From NCBI GenBank assembly GCA_964035575.1, contig OZ037847.1, forward strand, positions 1,262,001-1,326,000: DNA of 64,000 bases. Direction: 5' to 3'. The translations under genes and the position numbers were made by a program. This document shows positions 41,514-51,316 of the stretch, one piece after another. The notes below the pieces were generated by a model. The model ran no database searches. It was not told the DNA's origin and saw nothing but the letters and a program-made list of their open reading frames with translations. Every line of letters begins with the position of its first letter. Position 1 is the first letter of the stretch. Source of the DNA: Rhynchopus sp. YZ270_cl-10. Its lineage: Eukaryota > Euglenozoa > Diplonemea > Diplonemida > Diplonemidae.

Positions 41514-43217
41514 TGGTTGTTCCGGGGGTTGGACGGGTACCCGTTGGGGGAGTATGTGCGTGACGAGGGGGATGACGTGGTGGAGGCGGATGTTGAGACG
41601 TCTGCGGCGCCTCCGCATGTGCTCTTGGATGATGTCGCTGGGGTCTGGGGTGGCCCATCTGGGGTGAAGCGGCAGGTGCTTGACTCATTCCCGGCGGGTC
41701 TGATTGATTTGGGGGCGCTCCGCCGACTGGTACCGGCGAAGGCCAGGTTGTTCGCAATGCTTGACGACATTGCGACTTTCCGTGCGCAGCTGACGGGGTC
41801 TGGGGTGTCGATGCCGGGCCCGCCCTCCAAGCTCCAGGACGGCATGTTGGCGGCGTGCGTGGGTAGTGGGGTTTTGCGCACGGAGAAGCGAGCTTTCCCG
41901 TCGGTGTGTGGGCTGTCTGTGTTTCCGCTGGCGAAGACGAACGGCAAGATGCGTCTCATCGTTGACGCACGGCCGTTGAACACGGCGATGCACTCCCCGC
42001 CAAAGTTCAGCCTCCCTACACCATACGAGCTGTCGGAACTCATCCTACGCGGGGGCGCTACGCATGCAGTCGTGGCGGATTTCAAAGGGTTTTTCTGGCA
42101 ATTCCCTTTGTCCGCGGAGGTGGGGCAGTTTTTTGGTGTGCGGCAGGGTGCGCGTCGCATGCAGCTTACCCGCATGGCGATGGGGTGGTCGTGGGCGGCG
42201 GTGATTGCGCAGGAGACGTCGCTGGGGCTTCTCGGGGATATGGCGGGTGTGTGTGCTGCTGCGTGGATAGACGACAACCTCATTTTGGGGAAGTCGGCGG
42301 GTGAGGCGTCTGCGCGGCTTCGGGGGTTCCTGCGCAGAGCGGACGAAGTTGGCGCTGAGGTGAACCGCGAGAAGTCGACGCTCACTCCGGTACAGGTGTG
42401 TACCTACGCAGGGATTGAGTGGGATTTGCGGGGGCGCAGAATGCGGCTGCCGGGGGAGTGGCGTCGGAAGGCCCGTGTCGTGATGGACGTATTGCTGTCG
42501 GCGTCGGGTCCCTCGCTGCGCGAAGTGTGGAAAGGTATCGGGGCCGTCATCTGGGCGACGTATGCGATGGGGGACCGGTTCTGCGGGGTGCCGGACATGT
42601 TGGCGTGGATTCGTGCGCGGGGCGCCGAGGTGTCTGCGGGCGCGATTGACTGGGACGACCAGGTGCAGATCTCTGCGGGCATGCGGACGGACTTGTGTGT
42701 GTTTGTGGAGCGGCGATTGGTGCCGGATGTGTGGCGCGTCCCCAGGTGGAAGCTGTCGCCGGAGGAGGGGTGTGACACGGTGGTGTGGTCGGACGCGTGC
42801 CCCGAGGGGTGGGGGTTTATTGTGCGGACGCTTGCTGGCGGGCGCGCTTTCAGGAAGTGGGGCACGTGGTCCACGGTCGAGGATATTTTCATTTTGGAGT
42901 TGCGGGCGATGGCCTGGGGCGTGCTGCATGCTGTACGTGGTGGCGCCCGCAGGATTTTGGTGGTGGGGGACAACGCCGCGGTGGTTGCTGTGCTGGAGCA
43001 GGGCCACTGTGCAGTCAGGTTAGGGAACACGGTCTTGGAGCGCCTGTTTCGGGTCACTGACGGGGCGGGTGCGGGCATGTTGTCGCGCTGGATCGCGACG
43101 GACCGTATGCCGGCGGACGAGCTGTCGCGATGGGGTACCGCTGGGCAGGACTGGGCCGACCCCCCGTCGGACGGCGTGGTGGTCGACGGTGGCGGTTTTA
43201 TGTGGTCGGACGAGTGA
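41514..43217 (+). CDS. Reverse transcriptase-RNase H region of retrotransposon copy C
   Basis: Matches copy A. As there, the open frame overlaps the YR ORF upstream and the true start is uncertain. Confidence 0.8.
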   Translation, partial: WLFRGLDGYPLGEYVRDEGDDVVEADVETSAAPPHVLLDDVAGVWGGPSGVKRQVLDSFPAGLIDLGALRRLVPAKARLFAMLDDIATFRAQLTGSGVSMPGPPSKLQDGMLAACVGSGVLRTEKRAFPSVCGLSVFPLAKTNGKMRLIVDARPLNTAMHSPPKFSLPTPYELSELILRGGATHAVVADFKGFFWQFPLSAEVGQFFGVRQGARRMQLTRMAMGWSWAAVIAQETSLGLLGDMAGVCAAAWIDDNLILGKSAGEASARLRGFLRRADEVGAEVNREKSTLTPVQVCTYAGIEWDLRGRRMRLPGEWRRKARVVMDVLLSASGPSLREVWKGIGAVIWATYAMGDRFCGVPDMLAWIRARGAEVSAGAIDWDDQVQISAGMRTDLCVFVERRLVPDVWRVPRWKLSPEEGCDTVVWSDACPEGWGFIVRTLAGGRAFRKWGTWSTVEDIFILELRAMAWGVLHAVRGGARRILVVGDNAAVVAVLEQGHCAVRLGNTVLERLFRVTDGAGAGMLSRWIATDRMPADELSRWGTAGQDWADPPSDGVVVDGGGFMWSDE

Positions 43218-44007
43218 TGTCCTTAGATTATTCTTATTTTAGATTGCCTTCTGTTTTTTCTTCCAGCTTTTCATTAAAGCTGTTTCCCTGCCCTGTTTTT
43301 TGTCCGCTGTTTTTTTTGCAGTGGCTTTTGGTTTTATTTCTGGATGCCTGCGCCCGCTGAGGCTTGGTGTCGTATCATTGGTTTTTTGTTCACTCCGCCT
43401 TTTTTCTGGGCCCTCGGGGGTCCTGTGTTTTTGTTTGTAGTTGGGATGGATGCTCTCGTGGCCTACGGGTTTAAATATTCTACGTGACGGTGTCAGGAGG
43501 TTGTTTCGGCTTCCACATTCGCCCCCCTCATCGTAGCGCCTATTTCGAGATAAAAGTATCCCCCTTCCCTCCTCTCCGTTTTCATCATTGCTGTTCGCCC
43601 TTCGCGGGTCTTTTAGGTACTCTCTATCTATCTCAGATCTCCCTGAAACACGCTTTAGCGGAGCAGCTTCGCTGCGTGTTGGGAGATCTTTGATAGAGAC
43701 TACCGTCCTTTTGATTTGACATGGCACGCACACTGCTATTTGGCAGAATATTTATTTGATTTTCCTCAGGCTTTGTCCTGGTTGGCCGGGGTCCGTTTAT
43801 GTTTCAGTCTCTACCCTCACCAAATCACCACACCATCTTCATCAGATTTTTTGTTGGAATTTGTTTTGGGTTGTTTCGGCTTCCACATTCGCCCCCCTCA
43901 TCGTAGCGCCTATTTCGAGATAAAAGTATCCCCCTTCCCTCCTCTCCGTTTTCATCATTGCTGTTCGCCCTTCGCGGGTCTTTTAGGTACTCTCTATCTA
44001 TCTCAGA

Positions 44008-44131
<124 letters not shown>

Positions 44132-44177
44132 CCCCCTTTCAATTGAACAACAGGAAAAAAAATTCAAAATAACCACA

Positions 44178-44186
44178 ATGAAATAA
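44178..44186 (+). promoter_or_regulatory. Two-codon upstream ORF
   Basis: ATG AAA TAA ends two bases before the main ATG at 44189. Such minimal ORFs can reduce or gate initiation at the next ATG. Whether it is in the transcript is not known. Confidence 0.4.
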
Positions 44187-44188
44187 AT

Positions 44189-47100
44189 ATGTCATCGTTG
44201 AAGCATCCATTGCTCACCTCAGATGGTTATAACGATCGTCGCCACCACCCGCCGTACACGCAAATCCATGGGTTGAATGGGTTCTCTCCAGTTGATGCAG
44301 GGACGAATTTTTCGTCGTCAACTTCGCATGCTTCAGGGGAAACAGTAGGGCGGGGACCAACGCTTCTTGGCATCGATGGTACCCCTATCAGCAGGGTGGG
44401 AGAGGGTAAAGCAGCGACGCACCTTACCCCACTCCGCACCACACAGCCTTCCTCCTCCCCATCTCCTGCAATCCCGGGATACTCCTTGCTTGGGTCCGCT
44501 CCGGTACGACAGCCATCCGCACCCCGGAATAATTTTTCTTTATTCTTGGGAAAGGAGGACCCGAAAATGCATTCCTTGATAGAATCCGATTCAGATGAGG
44601 AAGAAGAAGAGGAAGAGGAGGAAGAAGAAGAAGAAGAAGAAGAAGAAGCTGTCTCCGGTATTTCAGGGCATTATGACATTTCGGTGCAAGGGGAGGATGG
44701 AGATGGGAGGTATTTGAGCAACCATGATGTGCCTCCTTTACGACCGATTCCGACGGTTCCGCAGTTGCATTTGAAAGGAGGGGCACCACACTTGCAGGTA
44801 GATGCATTTCGCCCGATCGATGGAGGTCATCATTCAAAATCCGGCTCTGGCGGGTATTCCCTCGAAGCATGCGACAACGAGCCTGCATTGCTGAAAGGCC
44901 GCAAAAAGGTTCTATTCGGAGAAGGCCAAGGAGAGGTTCGAGAGGAGGTATCGCAGTCTACATCTTCCGTTTCGTCGGTGAGTTTGTCATCTTTGTCGTC
45001 CTCATCATCTTCAGAGAAAAACCAAAAATCACCCTCCACCCGCACAATATGGAAGAAACAGGTTAATCAGATTATGCGCGGAAAATGGAAAGGAAAATAC
45101 CAGGTTATCCCGAATTTTCATCTTGAAAGGCTAAATGGACGGCGTCTCAAGCTTGTTATGGTTTTGTTCTACCTTTCGATATTGTTTGCGTTTCTGTTAA
45201 AGGTTTATACAGAGAAGATCACTCAGATTGACAATATCTGTAATGTCGGATCTGAACATATGTCAGAAAGCGGGTGGAATTCAAGCGAATGCATGCAAAC
45301 CTATTCCGAGGGGGACGAAATACCTATCGACTTTGTCGAGAACGTGCCGTACGTCGCTTGCCCCTCGAAGACCTGCTTCAAATGGGTGGGCACCGTTCCG
45401 ACATTATCAGTTTTGAATAAAATGTATTTCATTGGATTCACCATCGAAACTGCAATGCCGAGTACAGATTACTTTGAACAGGAGATTTGGTTTGCAGGGT
45501 TTTCTCACGTCCTAAATGATGATGGAACACCGGTCGATGGGGGAGAGCTGCTACCACCGTCTGCCTTCCATAGTAGAAATGTTACGTATAATAATGACAC
45601 CTCAACGTGGGACAAAAAGACGAGAACGTTCCGATGTAAAGCAGAGAATAAATGCGACTTTGACTTCTTCCCCGAACCCATTTATGCGACATCAAAGCCT
45701 CGTTTCCTTCAGTTGCTCCTATTCGATGCTGAACGTATAGAACCTATCATATCTGTAGGTGAACCACCCGCCGTCGCCATCATCTACTCCTTCTGGCTTG
45801 AGTCTGTTATTGAGCTGTTGGTGCGTTATGGGTCGTTGTTGATCGTCATTTATTTCTTGGTGATATACATCAAAACCCTAGGGTGTTCGAACTATTGTGG
45901 AATGAAACCGCATTTCAGACAGCACGGCTCCGCCAAATCAAAACCATGGCTTCTCGAACAAAAATGGACTGTCATTGTGCTCTGCTTTTCTGTATTGTAC
46001 TTAAACCCTATGAAGCTCCCTTCGATGTATAACTTTGCACGAAATGGATTGGTATTGGACGGACCTGGGTGGACCTGGCGTGATAGGGTCTACTATTTTA
46101 TTGATGTGAACCTCCCAGCGTACTTCATCAACCTGGTGCGGATGTGGGAGCTTATGATATACTCATGTTGTTTCAAACGGTCGCCAAAGCTGTCCCTTAG
46201 GTTCAAACATCTTAAGAGGTCCTGGCCCTACTGGCTTATTGTTATCTGGTATACTGTGTTTTTGACGCAAGATTGGGTGCGACTCAAATCTGCGTACAAA
46301 TCTTATTATGTGCAGGAAAGCGCAAACAACGGTGTCTGGCAAGGTAATCTTATCGCAAATTCATTTGTGTTCACCATTCTGATGGGGCTATGGATGTGCG
46401 CCATGATCGGCTTCTTCCTCAAAGCCAGCCACGACCTCATCAACCGACACTACTGGAAGACCAAATCACGACAGCTCTCCTTCCGCCTTTTTGTCGTCCT
46501 CAACATCTGGCACGCCATCTACGTTTCCGTCTCGATCTTTTATTGCTACTACCAATACAAGGTTGGCCGCGCAGTTCTAGAAGACATGGTGTGCAGCAAT
46601 GTGGTTACCGGACACACTGTGGGAGACACCATATCGAACATTGTGTTTGTCCTTATTCTGGCATATCTGTTTTCACCTGTTATATTTAAGCCTGGACAGG
46701 CGCCGCCAGATGCTTTGGACAGAGAGTGGGTGTCGACACGCTGGACACCTGCGTGGAAGAGCTTTGTAAACCACCAGTCAAATTCTACGATGTACTTCTT
46801 CCTGTGGGACTCAGAACGGCACATCTTCGAGGACAGTCAACGCAAGGACAGCGGTGCTGCCGGGCAGAACACTCTCCTCTCTACAGCCATGCGTCGTATG
46901 CGCCGAACCCTCCAAGGCGGCAAACTCAAAATGGAAACCGCAAGCGCGAAATTCAAAGAAACCCGCCAATCCCTCCACACCAAGCTCGTCGACTCACAGT
47001 GGACACACTCCTTTGGAAAGTATGTCCCCTTTTCTTATCCCCCCCTCAACAAAATTTACAGAAAATCCGACCGAGAGCCCGCGAATGACTCCTTCAGCAC

Positions 47101-49462
47101 CTCCCAACCAAGCAGTCCTTTCACCTTCGGTTTGGGTGGATATCTGCAAAACATATTGAGTGCAGGGGGAAAGCCTCTGTCACCTACCCAATCGCAGGAA
47201 GGTCTTCGCGAGGTGACAGCAGTTTTATCGCCACGATCATCACTTTCTTCTACACTGGAGGTGCCGCTGTTTAATGCAGATAATGACGTTCTAGGTGCAC
47301 CAGTTGTTCCTACTATGGGTGGACGACGTAGTACACACCCTATGAGAACAAAGCCATATCGCAACACTTCCTTATCACCCCAAAGCGACGCACATGCAAC
47401 ACCACAGCGCCTCGCCTCGCTCAACTCCAACTTCTCCGACCCCCCTGGAAAACAACGCGCTGTTCCCCCTTTAATTCTCGAACCACGAAGCTTTGCATAC
47501 AAAAGCATGTACCCCACTACAGGCTCACCATATACAAAGAGCCTCTCGTTTACTGGGGTAGATGATGTATACGATGAAAAGCGGATAATGCACAACCGGC
47601 ATATCGAAGAAGGCGAAGAATCACTTCAAGGGGAATGGCCGGAAGAGGAAACGGAGGAGAAGGATAAAGATGAACCGATTAAACCGTTGTTTTCGTTGGA
47701 GCTTTGCATTGATATGTTGCTTCTGTCGTGGGAGGCTTATGGCGACGAACCTTCATGTGATCATACAGGGGAGTATACCGGACGGCAAATGCCTATAGAC
47801 GTGAAACGCCATGGATATGAGCTTCTCGAGGTAATCCACTCCTGCATCGATGGAAAAAAGATGACCTTTGAGAAGGAACACCCATACCACTCCCATCCGC
47901 TGTCCTATCGGTACCTCCGTGCGTTTTCTTGCTCGCATTGTGGTACGACGAATGCAAAAGGGAAAAACAGTCATACTCCAGGATATCAACAAGGTGGGAT
48001 GTGCTATGCATGTGGTGTGTGTAGTAGATCTGCTAAAGGGTCGGTTTATGCATTGTGCAGGGCCTGTTTTAAATTGGGGTTGGTCGATGAGATTGAGGAG
48101 AAGCAGATGCAGGAGGAAGGGGAGGTGTCGCAGTCGTTGCATGGTACTCCTTCGCAGGGGTCTTCACAGAAGAGGGGAAGATCTGAAACAACAAAGACGC
48201 GGCTTGGCTCAATGATTCATGATAATTCGAAAAGGGCAAGAGATGGACTAAAGGACCTCCGAGAAACCGTGTCTGCAAAAGGAAATACGGTCCGCACCGA
48301 AATGAAAAAACTCTCCCAAGAAGCGCGAGAGGTGCTCTCATCCCTCCGTTCTCAAGAAGACCTTATCAAAACAGCAGATCTTCAGGCAATTATTTGCAAA
48401 AATGCGACGCAGATTGTGGTAGTATTTCGTGGCACCGATAATATACAAAATGTGAAGACGGATTGCCATATGACGCGCATGGTTGTGCAGGATATGATTG
48501 AAGATAAGGAGTTTGACCTACTCGACGTTTCCTCCTGCATCCATGCACTGAAGAAGCGGTCCGGGTTTGGTCTGCCAAGATGCCACAAAGGGTTTCTCTC
48601 TGCATTCCAAAAAATCGGCCCAGAAGTTATGAAGCGGCTGAAACCGATTCTCGATTGCTATGCTGACTATGAGATCCTTTGTACAGGACATTCGCTGGGA
48701 GGTGCCTTGACCGTGCTTCTTGCCTATTGGGTACGCCGGCACTACCTAAAAAAGCACATCGACAAGAACCCTGTCGTCTACACCTTCGGCTCCCCCCGTC
48801 TAGGAAACTCTATCTTTGCGGACCTTGTAGACAAAAACGTTCCAAATATCTTCCGAGTTGTCAACCAATCTGACATCATCCCAACCATGCCCTGGCGTCT
48901 CTTCGGTACACTATACAAACACGTTGGACGTGAAGTGTGCATCGACAAAAGTGGTAACTTAATCATCGAACCAACTTTTATTGAACAATTTATCGGTCCG
49001 ACCAGAGCGCAACGCAAACTAGGGTTGTTAGGCGTGTACCGCATGCTGTGGCCGTCGTCGTCCTTGACGGATCACTCGATGATCGGATATGCAAAGTCGT
49101 TGAATAAGATCACAGAGTACTTCAAGGTGCTTGACTGCAAGGTGAAGACACATCGTGGCAAGAAGAACGCTCTGTTCCTGACCCACAGGGACCGCTGGAA
49201 CGACGATGGGACCTGCCTGCTATGTGGAAAGGCTACCAAATCAGAAGGCCAAGTGTGCTCCGTCAGTGGCAACCCGCATCTCAGCCAAAGCATTCTCGAG
49301 ACACCCAACGCGACGATACAGCCTCTAAACTCTGTCGACATGGACGCAAGTCGAATGGAATTCTCCCAGTTCGTCACCGCCCTCGAGCGAGAACAAGAAT
49401 TCAACAATCAATCCTTCATCAGCCCACGCGGGGTCAGCAGAATTCCCAGTATTTTACTATAG
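44189..49462 (+). CDS. Wntless-like multi-TM protein fused to a class 3 lipase
   Basis: 1757 residues, one exon. Residues 1-315 are low-complexity, with a long Glu run near 137-153. A first TM helix at about 320-342 is followed by a Cys-containing luminal domain (to about 535). Seven further helices lie near 540-565, 592-610, 635-655, 678-695, 723-745, 767-790 and 814-833, a layout like Wntless/GPR177-type carriers. A disordered linker leads to a C-terminal alpha/beta hydrolase from about 1168: IVVVFRGTDN, the nucleophile elbow GHSLGG (S1502), D1562 in NQSDIIP and H1629 in TDHSM, so a full lipase-3 triad is present. Inside it, residues about 1248-1294 form a cysteine cluster (CSHC, CYACGVC, CRAC) that may bind zinc. 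Likely an endomembrane lipase acting on acylglycerols or acylated proteins; substrate unknown. The start follows a two-codon upstream ORF. Confidence 0.75.
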   Translation: MSSLKHPLLTSDGYNDRRHHPPYTQIHGLNGFSPVDAGTNFSSSTSHASGETVGRGPTLLGIDGTPISRVGEGKAATHLTPLRTTQPSSSPSPAIPGYSLLGSAPVRQPSAPRNNFSLFLGKEDPKMHSLIESDSDEEEEEEEEEEEEEEEEEAVSGISGHYDISVQGEDGDGRYLSNHDVPPLRPIPTVPQLHLKGGAPHLQVDAFRPIDGGHHSKSGSGGYSLEACDNEPALLKGRKKVLFGEGQGEVREEVSQSTSSVSSVSLSSLSSSSSSEKNQKSPSTRTIWKKQVNQIMRGKWKGKYQVIPNFHLERLNGRRLKLVMVLFYLSILFAFLLKVYTEKITQIDNICNVGSEHMSESGWNSSECMQTYSEGDEIPIDFVENVPYVACPSKTCFKWVGTVPTLSVLNKMYFIGFTIETAMPSTDYFEQEIWFAGFSHVLNDDGTPVDGGELLPPSAFHSRNVTYNNDTSTWDKKTRTFRCKAENKCDFDFFPEPIYATSKPRFLQLLLFDAERIEPIISVGEPPAVAIIYSFWLESVIELLVRYGSLLIVIYFLVIYIKTLGCSNYCGMKPHFRQHGSAKSKPWLLEQKWTVIVLCFSVLYLNPMKLPSMYNFARNGLVLDGPGWTWRDRVYYFIDVNLPAYFINLVRMWELMIYSCCFKRSPKLSLRFKHLKRSWPYWLIVIWYTVFLTQDWVRLKSAYKSYYVQESANNGVWQGNLIANSFVFTILMGLWMCAMIGFFLKASHDLINRHYWKTKSRQLSFRLFVVLNIWHAIYVSVSIFYCYYQYKVGRAVLEDMVCSNVVTGHTVGDTISNIVFVLILAYLFSPVIFKPGQAPPDALDREWVSTRWTPAWKSFVNHQSNSTMYFFLWDSERHIFEDSQRKDSGAAGQNTLLSTAMRRMRRTLQGGKLKMETASAKFKETRQSLHTKLVDSQWTHSFGKYVPFSYPPLNKIYRKSDREPANDSFSTSQPSSPFTFGLGGYLQNILSAGGKPLSPTQSQEGLREVTAVLSPRSSLSSTLEVPLFNADNDVLGAPVVPTMGGRRSTHPMRTKPYRNTSLSPQSDAHATPQRLASLNSNFSDPPGKQRAVPPLILEPRSFAYKSMYPTTGSPYTKSLSFTGVDDVYDEKRIMHNRHIEEGEESLQGEWPEEETEEKDKDEPIKPLFSLELCIDMLLLSWEAYGDEPSCDHTGEYTGRQMPIDVKRHGYELLEVIHSCIDGKKMTFEKEHPYHSHPLSYRYLRAFSCSHCGTTNAKGKNSHTPGYQQGGMCYACGVCSRSAKGSVYALCRACFKLGLVDEIEEKQMQEEGEVSQSLHGTPSQGSSQKRGRSETTKTRLGSMIHDNSKRARDGLKDLRETVSAKGNTVRTEMKKLSQEAREVLSSLRSQEDLIKTADLQAIICKNATQIVVVFRGTDNIQNVKTDCHMTRMVVQDMIEDKEFDLLDVSSCIHALKKRSGFGLPRCHKGFLSAFQKIGPEVMKRLKPILDCYADYEILCTGHSLGGALTVLLAYWVRRHYLKKHIDKNPVVYTFGSPRLGNSIFADLVDKNVPNIFRVVNQSDIIPTMPWRLFGTLYKHVGREVCIDKSGNLIIEPTFIEQFIGPTRAQRKLGLLGVYRMLWPSSSLTDHSMIGYAKSLNKITEYFKVLDCKVKTHRGKKNALFLTHRDRWNDDGTCLLCGKATKSEGQVCSVSGNPHLSQSILETPNATIQPLNSVDMDASRMEFSQFVTALEREQEFNNQSFISPRGVSRIPSILL

Positions 49463-49476
49463 GGGTTTTCTGGTTT

Positions 49477-49837
49477 GGGAAGGCTCGTTTTTCCTTTTAA
49501 TGTTACAAAGTAACAATAAACCATTTTTCCCGGTGACCCCCCCCTCCCCACCCCCTATGTTACACGGAAAAACCGTTTTTCCGAATTTTCATTTATTGTA
49601 ACAACAAGGCGCAGTGGACGTGCACATCCGAAAACACCCGCATTTGCATTTCCGGAATCCGTCCGCACTGTGGTGGGGTCAATCTGCCGAAATGGACAAG
49701 TTCTTGTTGTTGGAAAAAGCCACTTTTTCCCGCCATTGTTACAAAAAAAAAAAAGTTTTTTCCCCGGATTTCGGTCGGACCCCCTCCCCCCCCTTTATTG
49801 TTACTTTGTAACATTAAATGGAAAAACGAGCCTTCCC
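49477..49837. mobile_element. MITE with 44-bp terminal inverted repeats
   Basis: GGGAAGGCTCGTTTTTCC and then TTTAATGTTACAAAGTAACA at the left are mirrored at the right with one mismatch. TTT on both sides could be a 3-bp target duplication, which with the GGG end would fit PIF/Harbinger, but T-rich flanks make this weak. It encodes nothing and begins 14 bases after the stop of the Wntless-like/lipase gene. Confidence 0.8.
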
Positions 49838-50087
49838 TTTTGTATTTTTATAGGGAGGGGGGTAGGGCAAAGACTGTCGGAACGGAAGCTACCCTGAAAA
49901 AGTATTTCAGAAAAAAAAAAAATGTATCGGGGAGAGAACTCACGTAGCGGTCAGGTGCCTGCTATCCCATGGGTGTTTGTACTAACAATTTCGCTTTGTG
50001 TTGTCTGTCCGCGGGTGGGGGTACGGTGTTACAATTCATAGAGGCTTAGGAGGGCCTCTGTCGCCATCCTAGGGTCGTTCTTTTCCA

Positions 50088-50130
50088 AGACTAAAGCACG
50101 TTGAGGATTAGGTTCATCTCATAAGCTTTT
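50088..50130 (+). repeat. Hairpin repeat, class A
   Basis: GACTAAAGCACGTTGAGGAT then TAGGTTCATCTCATAAGCTTTT. Confidence 0.5.
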
Positions 50131-50143
50131 TTCGCGGAGTGTC

Positions 50144-50187
50144 GGTGCCTGCGTCCCAAGAGGCGTTTTGCACTATCAACTTCACTT
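50144..50187 (+). repeat. Hairpin repeat, class C (short form)
   Basis: GGTGCCTGCGTCCCAAGAGG, CGTTTTGCAC, then TATCAACTTCAC; same as 4900-4940. Confidence 0.65.
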
Positions 50188-50289
50188 TCTTTTGAGATTA
50201 TTATACATTGTTGAGATGACTCTTTCCTCCTTCTCAACGGAAAACCACATGTTCATATTTGTTCTTTGACGACTAATAAATTCAATCGA

Positions 50290-50357
50290 CAGTGGAGATT
50301 TGCACAACTGTGGCAACACAACCCCGAGGCAACTGCACTACTCCAACAATTTATCAA
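50290..50357. repeat. Two-copy dispersed hairpin repeat, class G
   Basis: CAGTGGAG and CTACTCCA at the ends with ACACAACCCCGAGGCAACT in the middle. The second copy is at 62888-62954. Orientation of any transcript is unclear. Confidence 0.55.
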
Positions 50358-50590
50358 ATTAGATCGTTTTTGACCCAACTCTTTGTCAGCATTGGACAGA
50401 AATCTGCAGATCAACGGCAGAGACTCACAGAGACTCATTCTTTTGTTTCCCCGAGTCCGATGACGCACCGAGGTACACTGCCACGAGAGGGCTTTCCATT
50501 TTCAAGTCATTTTATGTTCCTGCTGACAACCTCCCTCACGGTAACCGTGTGCATGCCAATGAAGTGCTCTCTGGGGGTTTGGTAACCCAG

Positions 50591-50644
50591 CCCTGCGTCC
50601 GCCGATGAACGGTGAGGCGTTTTGCACTTTCAACTTCTCTTTTT
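50591..50644 (+). repeat. Hairpin repeat, class C
   Basis: CCCTGCGTCCGCCGATGAAC, GGTGAGGCGTTTTGCAC, then TTTCAACTTCTC. Confidence 0.65.
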
Positions 50645-50933
50645 ATTTTTTTTCTAACAAAAACAAACCCATAGAGTAGAGTGAGAGGGAAGGGAAGCAA
50701 TGTATCGGATATTTGGGTAAAAACTAACTAATCGGTGTACCCTATGTTGTTCGAAGGTCGATTTTCCGCTGTGGTGGAGATTCCCAGACGAGCCCATAGA
50801 CCACTGATCTGCAGAATACTGCAATCAGCGTGGGAGGGGGTGCTTTTTTGCACCCTTCGACGCGCTGAGGGAGGGAGGGGGAAAGCAGTATGTTGTTTCA
50901 TATTCCCGCACCCGCCCCCAACCCCCTTTTTTT

Positions 50934-50977
50934 AGATGTGCTGTGCCACAAGGAAGCATTCATCTTTCAACCTTTTT
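50934..50977 (+). repeat. Hairpin repeat, class B
   Basis: AGATGTGCTGTGCCACAAGG, AAGCATTCATCTTT, then CAACCTTTTTG. Confidence 0.5.
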
Positions 50978-51316
50978 GTTGCCTTTGTTTAGACTGATCC
51001 TTATTATTTGTTTTGTGGCAGTTTCAGCCCTTCTACAAAAAAGATGTTCTCAATTCATTTTTTTTCCTCTATTTTTTCTTCTCTCCAAGATACACATTTT
51101 TTCTGTCCATCCGAAACCAACGCCATACAAAGCCTAATTACCCTACATCTCCAATGAACCCCATTCGGAGGAAGCGCCCTCCACCCGCATTATCAGATGT
51201 TAACCCCGAAATGGATTGCAGTGACAGCACAGTTCCAACCTTTTCCCCCTTTTTTTCACTTTACCTCCACAACCCCCTATAGGTTACCATTTTTACCCCC
51301 TCAAATACAAAAAAAA

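Larger units (their letters stand above)
49838..51316. other. Noncoding spacer
   Basis: Carries five listed repeats and no supported gene. From 50960 to 51316 it becomes C/T-rich and then A-rich just before the next start codon. Confidence 0.55.
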
